Assembly (NCBI GenBank): GCA_017935065.1
Contig: JAGBIF010000027.1
Coordinates: 1-57,674 of the forward strand
Direction of reading: 5' to 3'
Length of the DNA stretch: 57,674 nt
Source: Clostridia bacterium
GTDB lineage: Bacteria; Bacillota; Clostridia; Oscillospirales; CAG-272
Positions 30,820-38,583 of this stretch are shown here, one piece after another. The translations under genes were made by a program, and so were the position numbers. The notes under the pieces are model-generated. The model was not told the DNA's origin and did not search any database. It saw only the letters and a program-made list of their open reading frames with translations. Every line of letters begins with the position of its first letter. The stretch's first letter is position 1.

Positions 30820-30847
30820 AGAAGCATCCCCGAAAAGGAGAAGCCGT

Positions 30848-33124
30848 ATGATTAAAATTGATATTAAGGATTTTACTCTTGTCAGAGATGGAATGGAGGA
30901 CGTGCCCTGCACGGTGCCCTGCTCGCTTTATCGGATAATGAGAGACCGAGGCGAGCTTTCCGACCTATACAAAAAGGATAATATAAGGCACACCGAGGTC
31001 GGAGCTTCCCCCGTCTCGTTTGTCGCGAGGATAAGGCTTGACGAGGCGACAAAGACGATGAGGCACGTATATCTTACCTTCACGCGCATTTTTGCCGATG
31101 CCGAGGTGTATCTCAACGGCAAGTGCTACCGTCGCGTACATAACTACAACAGAATATATACAGTAGAGGTCTCGGACTCAATTCAGGCAGGCGAAAACCT
31201 GCTTGAGATAAGATGCACAAGGCCGCTTCCCGAGCGCAAAGTGCTTGACACGGGTATGGGCGGTTATATGGAATACGACCTTTGCCCCTATCTTCCCGAC
31301 GTCGGCATTATAGGCGACTGCTCGCTTATCGCGACAAACAATGCCATGATTGATAAAATATCGGTAAAGCAAAGGCACGAGGATGACAGAGTTACCCTTG
31401 AGGTAGCGCTCGATACTATCGGTGAGTGCGCCGATATGCGCGCGGTTATAACCCTCACCTCACCTGCGGGCAGAATGTTTTTCGGCAGCATCGTAGACGG
31501 TGTCGGCACCGTAACCGTCACTAATCCCGAGCTGTGGTGGCCGAGAGGTCTTGGCTCGCCCACGCTATACAAGCTCACCGTTTCGCTCTACTGCAACGGC
31601 AGTCTTGACGATATGCGCTCTATTATGATAGGACTTCGCCATATAGAGCTTGTCACGGGCGAGGACGGTAAGTATATGACGGTAAACGGCGCCCGCTTCT
31701 ATCCTATGGGTGCCACCTACGTAAGAGAGGACCCGATTATTCCCGACATTACAAGAGAGCGCCTCACAAGGCTGATATCCTCTGCCGCGGATGCGAATAT
31801 GAACACCCTTCGCCTCATAGGAAACGGTCTTTACCCCGATGATAGCTTTTATGATATATGTGACGAGTACGGAATTATGGTATGGCAGGACGTTTCGCTC
31901 TATTATGTAAAGCCCCCCGTGGCACAGACCTTTGCGGCGGGCGTATACAACGAGCTTTGCGATATTCTCTCGCGCATATCCCACCACGCCTGTGTAGCTC
32001 TCGCCTATCTTTGCATTACCGAAAGGGCGGGAGGGGATACGCCCGCAAATTCTGCCTCGCTTCGTGAGTTTGCCGACGTCTGCTATCACATTGCCGAGCC
32101 TCTTGCCTCGCGCTTTGTATGCGATGTGCCCTTTGTTCAGGCAAGAGAGAGCCTTGAGGAGTCGGATGAGAGCAGCTTATACGAGGGAAATATACTGAAG
32201 GATACCTGCTTCGTCTCGCTTCCCCCAAGGGCGAGCGTGCTTGAGTTTGCCGACGGTGAGGACCTTAACATTCTCTCGCCTGTGATGGAGACCCATACCG
32301 CGGGCAGGGATGCGGTTGCAAAGATGCTTGTCAATATGGCATCCTGTGTAAGATACCCTTACGATTTTGACAGTCTCATATACGCAACACAGCTCACCGC
32401 GGGCTACAGCGTCTATCGCTCGGTTAGCCGAGCAAGACTTGACGGAAGCGGTACCTCGTTTGCCGTGTGCAGACAGCTTAACGATTCCTGGCCGAGCGTT
32501 TGCGCATCCTCGGTTGACTTCTTCGGCAGAAGAAAGGCGCTTCATTATTATTCAAAGCGCGCCTTCAGCCCTATCTTCGTGGCATCGGATGTGAAGGACG
32601 GTAAGGTTACCCTCGGTGTATCAAACGAAACGCAAAGGACACTCGATGCCACCCTCACCTATGCGCTTTACAGCATAGACGGTGTCTGCCACTTCGAGGC
32701 GAGCCTTGACGCAAGCGTTCCGCCCCATGGAAAAAGCGCAAATATAGAGGAGGATTTCTCAGCAAGAATAGACGGGCGCCCCTCCGACTTTTATCTTGTG
32801 CTTACTCTGCACGGTAAGGGAAGGCGGCTTTTCCGCTCGGTGCTTCTCTTTGAAAGACCGAAGCACGTGAGCCTCAGTCGTCCTATCGTCTGTGCCGATA
32901 TTACAGGCGAGGGGAGAGAGTATGAGATGCTTCTTCGCGCGGATACCCTCGCACTTGGCACCGAGGTATCCTTCGACGGTATTGACGCCGACTTCTCGGA
33001 TAACTATGTTACCCTGTCTCAGGACCTCTACGAGAAGATAACCGTAACCACATCAAAACCCACAACGGCAGAGGAGCTTAATGAAAAGCTTGTTATAAGA
33101 ACTGTCTACGATATAGGCAGATAA
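30848..33124 (+). CDS. GH2 beta-mannosidase-like protein, possibly inactive
   Basis: A 758-aa cytoplasmic protein with the GH2 plan: sugar-binding sandwich (DAEVYLNGKCYRRVHNYNRI), Ig-like domain (NPELWWPRGLGSPTLYKL), TIM barrel (VNGARFYPMGATYVRED; GIMVWQDVSLYY) and C-terminal beta domain. QLNDSWPSVCASSVDFFGR and KALHYYSKRAF are typical of beta-mannosidases. The acid/base region reads LAYLCITERAG, where relatives have WSGNNE, so a Glu is kept. The nucleophile region reads FVSLPPRASVLEF, where relatives have FVSEFG, so the Glu seems replaced by Leu. It may be a non-hydrolytic carbohydrate-binding protein. AAGGAG precedes the ATG. Confidence 0.8.
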   Translation: MIKIDIKDFTLVRDGMEDVPCTVPCSLYRIMRDRGELSDLYKKDNIRHTEVGASPVSFVARIRLDEATKTMRHVYLTFTRIFADAEVYLNGKCYRRVHNYNRIYTVEVSDSIQAGENLLEIRCTRPLPERKVLDTGMGGYMEYDLCPYLPDVGIIGDCSLIATNNAMIDKISVKQRHEDDRVTLEVALDTIGECADMRAVITLTSPAGRMFFGSIVDGVGTVTVTNPELWWPRGLGSPTLYKLTVSLYCNGSLDDMRSIMIGLRHIELVTGEDGKYMTVNGARFYPMGATYVREDPIIPDITRERLTRLISSAADANMNTLRLIGNGLYPDDSFYDICDEYGIMVWQDVSLYYVKPPVAQTFAAGVYNELCDILSRISHHACVALAYLCITERAGGDTPANSASLREFADVCYHIAEPLASRFVCDVPFVQARESLEESDESSLYEGNILKDTCFVSLPPRASVLEFADGEDLNILSPVMETHTAGRDAVAKMLVNMASCVRYPYDFDSLIYATQLTAGYSVYRSVSRARLDGSGTSFAVCRQLNDSWPSVCASSVDFFGRRKALHYYSKRAFSPIFVASDVKDGKVTLGVSNETQRTLDATLTYALYSIDGVCHFEASLDASVPPHGKSANIEEDFSARIDGRPSDFYLVLTLHGKGRRLFRSVLLFERPKHVSLSRPIVCADITGEGREYEMLLRADTLALGTEVSFDGIDADFSDNYVTLSQDLYEKITVTTSKPTTAEELNEKLVIRTVYDIGR

Positions 33125-33157
33125 GCAAATAATTATTTACATATATTGCAAATAATA

Positions 33158-33190
33158 GCAGGAGCAGACAGCCGTCTGCTCCTGCTTATT
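33158..33190 (+). terminator. Intrinsic terminator
   Basis: A 12-bp stem GCAGGAGCAGAC-agcc-GTCTGCTCCTGC followed by TTATTTC. Confidence 0.75.
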
Positions 33191-33282
33191 TCATCCGCGA
33201 AGCGGACTTCATCCGACAAGGTCGGATTTCATCACGCAGTGATTTAACCCGTGAAACGGATTTCACCCGACGAAGTCGGAGC
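33187..33282. repeat. Hairpin array J (linker atttcatc/atttcacc)
   Basis: CCGC-gaa-GCGG, CCGAC-aag-GTCGG, TCAC-gca-GTGA, CCG-tgaaa-CGG and CCGAC-gaa-GTCGG separated by atttcat or atttcac. It reaches the stop codon of the minus-strand DUF11 gene. Confidence 0.8.
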
Positions 33283-34137
33283 CTATATTCTTCCCGTTAC
33301 GGTCAGCACCGCGACACCGGGTGTGGTTACTGTGTTGCCGAGCGCGTCCTGAGTATAGCTTGCGGCGGGTACCGTGAGAATTCCGCCTTCGGTTCTGAAC
33401 TCGCCCGTCGCGCCGTCGTAGGTGTAGCCCGTGCCCTCGGCAAGCGCCACGCCGTCAAGGGTGACCTCGATATCCGAGAGTGGAGGCGTGAAGCTATCCT
33501 GAATTACCGCACCGTCGGTAGCGGTGATAGGCAGGTTGCCCGTATTCTGCACGATAAAGGTGTAGGTTATTATCCCGTCGGGGCCTACCGTCACGGGCGA
33601 GAGCGCCTTTGCTATGGTTACCGCCGCCGTGCTCTGTGCCGTAATAACCGCCGACGCGCTCTCGGTGTCAAGCCCCGCGCCCGTTACCTGTGCGGTATTT
33701 ACTATGCTGTCACCCGTACCCAGCGGGGCGGCGGCACCTACTCTTGCCGAATAGAGAATGTCTATTACACTCCCCGCGCCTGCCTCAAGACCGCTAACTG
33801 TCAGCGGAGGTCCCGCGATTACGGTAGGCGCAGGCTGCTCGATACCGTCTACAAGATAAATAAGGCTTCCGTCAATATACTCAAGAGGCACGACGGGAGC
33901 CGTAGCCCCTACGGGAGTGTACTCACCGAGGTTGTCTGTAAGCGTAAGCCCCGAAAGCGCCCCGCCGCTTGCCGAGCTCACGGTAACGATATAGCTCACC
34001 GTATCGCCCGCGCGGTAAGTGCCTGTAAGAGCCCTTTTTGTAATGTTAATACCCGTAACGACCTCGCCCTCTGTGATATTTGAGTTGGTTACGCTATCGC
34101 CTATGATAAGCGACGCCTGATTTGTGAAAATTGCCAT
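33283..34137 (-). CDS. DUF11-type repeat protein without secretion signal
   Basis: A 284-aa protein with two DUF11/TIGR01451-type beta domains. The first spans about residues 30-155 (GINITKRALTGTYRAGDTVSYIVTVSS...LTLTDNLGEYTP), the second about 158-284 (VTIAKALSPVTVGPDGIITYTFIVQNTGNLPI...VIQDSF). Such domains usually form surface stalks. Here there is no signal peptide, sortase motif or membrane segment; the N-terminus MAIFTNQASLIIGDSVTNSN starts directly with the fold. Similar proteins starting MAIFTNQA are known to me from other Clostridia, where the role is also unclear. The ATG at 34137 has AAGGAAG upstream; an earlier in-frame start at 34194 is less likely. Confidence 0.8.
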   Translation of the reverse strand: MAIFTNQASLIIGDSVTNSNITEGEVVTGINITKRALTGTYRAGDTVSYIVTVSSASGGALSGLTLTDNLGEYTPVGATAPVVPLEYIDGSLIYLVDGIEQPAPTVIAGPPLTVSGLEAGAGSVIDILYSARVGAAAPLGTGDSIVNTAQVTGAGLDTESASAVITAQSTAAVTIAKALSPVTVGPDGIITYTFIVQNTGNLPITATDGAVIQDSFTPPLSDIEVTLDGVALAEGTGYTYDGATGEFRTEGGILTVPAASYTQDALGNTVTTPGVAVLTVTGRI

Positions 34138-34252
34138 TTTAAATACTTCCTTCTTTGCTTTGGCTTCATTATGGAATACACCTGCTCGGTGCATCCCTTA
34201 TCATTATATGAGGAAGCTCGCATTACCGTCCTTGAAGCTTTTTTTCGCGCTA

Positions 34253-34281
34253 TTGACAAAGTCCCTCTTTTGTGCTAAAAT
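34253..34281 (+). promoter_or_regulatory. Promoter of the MATE gene
   Basis: TTGACA (34253-34258), 17-nt spacer, TAAAAT (34276-34281) with extended TGc. Confidence 0.72.
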
Positions 34282-34308
34282 GCCAAAAGCAAAACAGGGG
34301 ATGGATAT

Positions 34309-35637
34309 ATGAAAATAGAGCTAAGCGAGAGCTTTGACACAAAAAAGCTTCTCAGATTTACACTTCCGTCGATTGTAATGATGATTTTCACCTCAATATA
34401 CGGTGTTGTCGACGGACTTTTCGTTTCGCACTTTGCGGGAAAGAGCGCCTTTGCCGCACTGAATTTTATAATGCCCTTTCTCTGCATACTCGGAACACCG
34501 GGATTTATGATAGGCGCGGGCGGCTCGGCAATTATCGCAAGGCAGCTCGGTGAGGGGGACAGGAAGCGCGCAAACCGCACCTTCTCGCTTCTCGTTTACG
34601 CCTCGCTCGTAATAGGTGCTCTGCTCGCGGCGGTGGGACTGCTTACTGTGCGGCCGATAGCAGAGCTGCTCGGTGCCACGGGGGATATGCTTGACGGCTG
34701 TGTGCGCTACGGGCGGATAATTGTTATAGCGGTGCCGTTTTTCATTCTTCAGATGGAGTTCCAGACCTTCTTCTCACTTGCCGAACGCCCCACTCACGGG
34801 CTTCTGGTTACAGTCGGCTCGGGAGTTACGAATATGGTGCTTGACGCGCTGTTCATAGGTGTCCTTTCTTGGGGACTTGAGGGTGCCGCGCTTGCCACCG
34901 CGATAAGCCAGGCCGTCGGCGGAATTGTTCCGCTTATCTACTTCGGCAGGGAAAACACCACGCCGCTTAAAATCGGCAGGTGCGGGCTTGATATTAAGGC
35001 GCTTCTCAACACCGCCACAAACGGCTCGTCTGAGCTTCTCAGCAATATCTCGATGTCACTTGTCGGTATGCTCTACAATGTTCAGCTTATGCGCTACGCG
35101 GGCGAGGACGGTGTGTCCGCATACGGCGTTATGATGTATATCACGATGATTTTTATTGCGCTCTTTATCGGATTTTCAATGGGTACTGCACCTATCGTCG
35201 GCTACCACTTCGGCGCGGGAAATACCGACGAGCTTAAAAATCTTCGCAGAAGGTGTATCCGTCTTATAATTATCTTCTCACTCGCAATGCTCGCCTTTGC
35301 CGAGGCTATGGCGTATCCGCTGTCCTTGCTTTTTGTCGGCTATGACGAGGCGCTTATGTCGCTTACCGCGAGGGGCTTTATGATATACTCGGTAAACTTC
35401 CTCTTTGCGGGGCTCGGTATCTTCGGCTCATCCTTCTTTACAGCCCTCTCAAACGGACTTATCTCGGCGGTGATATCCTTCTTCCGTACTGTAGTAAGCC
35501 AGGTTGCGCTGGTGCTTCTTTTGCCCCTACTTCTCGGCGTTGACGGAATATGGCTCTCAATTACTTTATCAGAACTGCTTTCGATGTCACTCACGGTATT
35601 CTTCCTCTTTAAGTACAAAAAGAGATATAACTACTAA
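34309..35637 (+). CDS. MATE-family efflux transporter
   Basis: A 442-aa membrane protein with twelve hydrophobic helices in two related halves. Family features are LLRFTLPSIVMMIFTSIYGVVDGLFVS at the start, GAGGSAIIARQLGEGD in the first half and MGTAPIVGYHFGAGN in the second. MATE transporters extrude cationic compounds or metabolites with Na+ or H+. It is a single-gene unit with its own promoter and terminator. Substrate unknown. Confidence 0.93.
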   Translation: MKIELSESFDTKKLLRFTLPSIVMMIFTSIYGVVDGLFVSHFAGKSAFAALNFIMPFLCILGTPGFMIGAGGSAIIARQLGEGDRKRANRTFSLLVYASLVIGALLAAVGLLTVRPIAELLGATGDMLDGCVRYGRIIVIAVPFFILQMEFQTFFSLAERPTHGLLVTVGSGVTNMVLDALFIGVLSWGLEGAALATAISQAVGGIVPLIYFGRENTTPLKIGRCGLDIKALLNTATNGSSELLSNISMSLVGMLYNVQLMRYAGEDGVSAYGVMMYITMIFIALFIGFSMGTAPIVGYHFGAGNTDELKNLRRRCIRLIIIFSLAMLAFAEAMAYPLSLLFVGYDEALMSLTARGFMIYSVNFLFAGLGIFGSSFFTALSNGLISAVISFFRTVVSQVALVLLLPLLLGVDGIWLSITLSELLSMSLTVFFLFKYKKRYNY

Positions 35638-35686
35638 AAAAATGCACACTATAGCTTACATCTGTATGCCATAGTGTGCTATTTTT
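35634..35686. terminator. Bidirectional intrinsic terminator
   Basis: A 9-bp stem GCACACTAT (35644-35652)/ATAGTGTGC (35671-35679), with an A-run on the left and TATTTTTG on the right. It serves the MATE gene and the convergent lnt operon. Confidence 0.85.
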
Positions 35687-35717
35687 GTTAAAGTTACTAA
35701 AGAGAAGTGTCGGAAAA

Positions 35718-35921
35718 CTATATCTGCCTATGCACGCTTTTATACTCATCGTAGAATTTATAGTAGTGGCATCCCTTCGTATTGAAGCCGAGAAAATCAC
35801 TCATCTCATCCTCGTCAAGCGAGAGCGAGCAGCCGTAGGTGTCGGTGTACTCATCGTATTCGTAATATTCACAGCTCTCACAGCTTGGCGCGTGCTTTAC
35901 GCCGTATTTAGAAAAGTCCAT
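35718..35921 (-). CDS. Small Cys-rich protein (DUF6472-like)
   Basis: A 67-aa acidic protein with four cysteines in the order CESCEYYEYDEYTDTYGC...GCHYYKF, plus LDEDEMSDFL. This resembles a small clostridial family that I recall as DUF6472; the name is from memory. The Cys arrangement could bind a metal. It is the last gene of the minus-strand operon, 10 nt after the previous one, with GAGGT before the ATG. Confidence 0.75.
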   Translation of the reverse strand: MDFSKYGVKHAPSCESCEYYEYDEYTDTYGCSLSLDEDEMSDFLGFNTKGCHYYKFYDEYKSVHRQI

Positions 35922-35931
35922 AGTCTCGACC

Positions 35932-36465
35932 TCAAAGAAGTATAATGAGAAGCAGTACGACTACCGCCACAAGCAGAGCACCGCCGATAATAAAGGGCAG
36001 GGTGTGTTTTTTGCGAAGCTCTCTGTCTCTTTCACGGACATCGCGAAGTAGTGAGTTAAATTCTGCCTCATCAAATTTCTTTTCATCAAATTCGCTCTCA
36101 TCCTCACCGTCCCCCTCAGGCGCATCAAGCGCCTCAAAAAGCTTGTCCCTGCCGACTGCTTGGCAAAGCTCGGCAATTCTTTTTGCCTCGGCACGGAGTG
36201 AGGCTATTTCCGAGAGCATTTCCTCGTCGGATACCTCGCCCTCGTATACGCTTACCGCGCACTCAAGCGCCGCCGCGTTATCGCCGAGAGAGAAGATGAT
36301 CTCACCCCAAAGACCTGTGGCTCTCGGTGAGTCCTCGCTCTGGTCGGCAAGCTCTATATCCGAAAAGGCGCATTTTGTTTTCGTATCAAGTCCCGCCTCA
36401 TCAAGTATTTTGGCAATATCGAGAAGCGTCGGTGAGAGTGCCTCAATGGCAGACCTTGCGTTCAT
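35932..36465 (-). CDS. Tail-anchored protein 3 of the Mrr-like operon
   Basis: A 177-aa protein: an N-terminal domain with GLWGEIIFSLGDNAAALECAVSVYEG (residues about 51-76), an acidic linker (GDGEDESEFDEKKFDE) and one C-terminal transmembrane helix FIIGGALLVAVVVLLLIILL that ends the protein. No signal peptide, so it would be tail-anchored with the soluble part in the cytoplasm. It shares layout and the WGEI-x-F strand with the protein two genes upstream. Family not recognised. Confidence 0.75.
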   Translation of the reverse strand: MNARSAIEALSPTLLDIAKILDEAGLDTKTKCAFSDIELADQSEDSPRATGLWGEIIFSLGDNAAALECAVSVYEGEVSDEEMLSEIASLRAEAKRIAELCQAVGRDKLFEALDAPEGDGEDESEFDEKKFDEAEFNSLLRDVRERDRELRKKHTLPFIIGGALLVAVVVLLLIILL

Positions 36466-36501
36466 AGGTGTTCCCCCTTAAATTAAAAGTGAATATTTAA
36501 G

Positions 36502-37026
36502 CTATAAAAGTTTCGGTAAAATATCGTTTATCACAAAAAGCATAAGTATAAGAGCAGCGCACACAACACTCGCCCCGATAAAGAAGCGCTTGTAGTCAAA
36601 GGGCGATTGGGTAGTCTCGGGATATCTGTCACAGTAGCGCTCGCTCGCGAGGGCGCGGAGATATTCTCTGTGACTTACCCCCTCAAGAGACGGCAGAAAT
36701 TTTTGCACCGCCACCTTAAGCTCGGCAAGCTCATCCTCATACTCGCTTACCGAAAAGCTACCGTCCTCAAGTGAAAGATGCAAGGAGAAGCAATGCTCAA
36801 GGTCCTCATCCCCAAAGCCGAGGACAAGGTCAAAATAAAAGTCGCCCGCATCATTTGGCGCATCGACCGTATCCCCGTCGCCGTTTACAAGGCTGTGCCT
36901 CGCATAGATGTCGCACATTACACCGTCGGTTGAGACGGGAAGCTTACCCGAGTATTCCTCTGTGAGCGAAAGAAGCTCTGAAATCACCCCGTCCGTAAGC
37001 GGGCGTCTTTGTTGCATATCACTCAT
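36502..37026 (-). CDS. Tail-anchored protein 2 of the Mrr-like operon
   Basis: A 174-aa protein built like its neighbours: an N-terminal domain with DFYFDLVLGFGDEDLEHCFSLHLSLEDG (about residues 62-90), a helical stretch, then a transmembrane segment FFIGASVVCAALILMLFVI near the end (about 149-167). The strand pattern lines up with WGEISF in the first and WGEIIF in the third protein, but the sequence has diverged. It starts 2 nt after the upstream gene. Family not recognised. Confidence 0.75.
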   Translation of the reverse strand: MSDMQQRRPLTDGVISELLSLTEEYSGKLPVSTDGVMCDIYARHSLVNGDGDTVDAPNDAGDFYFDLVLGFGDEDLEHCFSLHLSLEDGSFSVSEYEDELAELKVAVQKFLPSLEGVSHREYLRALASERYCDRYPETTQSPFDYKRFFIGASVVCAALILMLFVINDILPKLL

Positions 37027-37028
37027 AG

Positions 37029-37589
37029 CTACACCCCAAGTCCTGCAAGATATATAAGAAGCGGAACTACGATGACAAGCGCGATAATGGCAATAATAAG
37101 CGCCTTTCTGTAAATCTTTTTTGTCATCTGCTCAAATTCATCTATTATTTTCTGTGCTTCCTCATCCTGTCTTTTTTTGATAAGCGCAACAAGCTCGTCT
37201 ACATTCTCGCACGCTCTGGCGGGTGTGTAGAGGGTGTCCCTTATATCGCTTAAAAATCTCGCGGTCTCATCAGCTAAGACGGTGTGCCTTTCAAGAAGCA
37301 TGCCCGACTTGTCAAGGTCAAGCGCCAGAGAGAAGCAGAGCGACTCGTCGTTGATCTCGCCTCCCTTAGCCTCAAAGGAGATCTCGCCCCACACGGTTGA
37401 GGTATCACGGCCAATATACCCGTCGCTTTCCTCAAGCTTATCGTTTGAAAAGTAAACTCTCGTCTGATAGGTGAAAAGAGGCTCGCCGTCAGAGCCCCTC
37501 GGCATATCCGAAAGCGCCTCCCCAATGACTTGCGCGATTTTTTCATACACCTCGGTGTAGGTCATTTTCACAGTCGCCTTGTTTTTCAT
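37029..37589 (-). CDS. Tail-anchored protein 1 of the Mrr-like operon
   Basis: A 186-aa protein. The soluble part holds STVWGEISFEAKGGEIND and ESLCFSLALDLDKSG (about residues 64-96), then a helical, charged stretch (KKRQDEEAQKIIDEFEQ) and a C-terminal transmembrane helix ALIIAIIALVIVVPLLIYLAG. AAAGGAT lies 8 nt before the ATG, and the start follows the stop of the nuclease gene by 1 nt, so translation is coupled to it. Family not recognised. Confidence 0.75.
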   Translation of the reverse strand: MKNKATVKMTYTEVYEKIAQVIGEALSDMPRGSDGEPLFTYQTRVYFSNDKLEESDGYIGRDTSTVWGEISFEAKGGEINDESLCFSLALDLDKSGMLLERHTVLADETARFLSDIRDTLYTPARACENVDELVALIKKRQDEEAQKIIDEFEQMTKKIYRKALIIAIIALVIVVPLLIYLAGLGV

Positions 37590-37590
37590 A

Positions 37591-38583
37591 CTAGATTATC
37601 CTTTCGTCAACCGAGTACGCGCTACCCGATTTCTTTATACCGTAGAGCGTCTTTATTGCCATTTTGAATATCATATCGCCGTCGACACCCACACAGCTGT
37701 CTATTGTCTCAAGGAGTGCGGCCGCGCTCGGATGAAAGCCTGAGGTGGTCGCGAATATTCCGCGCGAGCCCTGCCTTGCGCAGACCGCGCCCCAAAAACC
37801 GCGCACCTCGGTCTCACTCGCGGGGGACAGTCGGTTTTTGGTCTGAACCATTACCGTCTCGCGAAAGCCAAGGCAGTCGCGGGTACGCATAATTCCGTCA
37901 ATGCCGCCGTCATCCGCGCCGCCTGTGGTGGTGTTTTCGATTACCGTTTTACCGTTAAGCGTGACGTATTTTTCAAGAAGCGTCATAAAGAAGCTCTCAA
38001 AGAACTCACCGCCCCTCTTGTGTATGCCGAGCAGGAAGCTTTCCTTGAGCGTAAGCAGTCCGTCAATATCGTCAAGCCGCGCTTCAATCCTTTTTTGAAG
38101 CGAATAGACCTTGCCGTTAAGGACTGCAATGCCCTCGCGCACGAGGCGACGGAGAATTTCGCCGAGTGTGGCAAAGAGCTTTTTGTCGTCTGTGTCGGTG
38201 AGTGTCTTATCGGTGCCAAACGCACGCACAAGCTCATCTCTTATTCCGTTTTTCGTCATAGGTGATTTTTTAAGAAGCTTCAGCACCAGCCTCTCACACC
38301 TCTCGTTGCGTATAACGACAGGCTTCTGCTCGCTTGCCGAATACATACCGTCAGCCGAGCGGTGAATAATACCCTTGCGGAGCATTTCGTTTATTGCCGT
38401 GCCGACCTCGGAGCGGTACTGATTTACCTTGCCCGAGGTGCTTCGGTCGAGCATCACCTCGCGTGAAAGACCGAGCGACAGGATATAGCCGTCAATAAGC
38501 TCGCGCCTTGTTTTTGCGCCACCCTCAAGGATGTCTATTATCTTAAAGCAGATATTTTTTTCGGTTTTACAAGCTTGCTTCAT
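37591..38583 (-). CDS. Mrr-like restriction endonuclease domain protein
   Basis: A 330-aa protein. Residues about 1-165 contain winged-helix-like segments (KTRRELIDGYILSLG; EVGTAINEMLRKGIIHRS; MTKNGIRDELVRAFG). The C-terminal part has the Mrr-type PD-(D/E)xK core: TTTGGADDGGIDGIM supplies the Asp and VMVQTKN the Q-x-K of the Mrr subfamily; GIFATTSGF follows. Mrr proteins cut modified or foreign DNA. No methyltransferase is next to it. It overlaps the end of lnt by 17 nt and leads directly into three tail-anchored proteins. Confidence 0.85.
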   Translation of the reverse strand: MKQACKTEKNICFKIIDILEGGAKTRRELIDGYILSLGLSREVMLDRSTSGKVNQYRSEVGTAINEMLRKGIIHRSADGMYSASEQKPVVIRNERCERLVLKLLKKSPMTKNGIRDELVRAFGTDKTLTDTDDKKLFATLGEILRRLVREGIAVLNGKVYSLQKRIEARLDDIDGLLTLKESFLLGIHKRGGEFFESFFMTLLEKYVTLNGKTVIENTTTGGADDGGIDGIMRTRDCLGFRETVMVQTKNRLSPASETEVRGFWGAVCARQGSRGIFATTSGFHPSAAALLETIDSCVGVDGDMIFKMAIKTLYGIKKSGSAYSVDERII

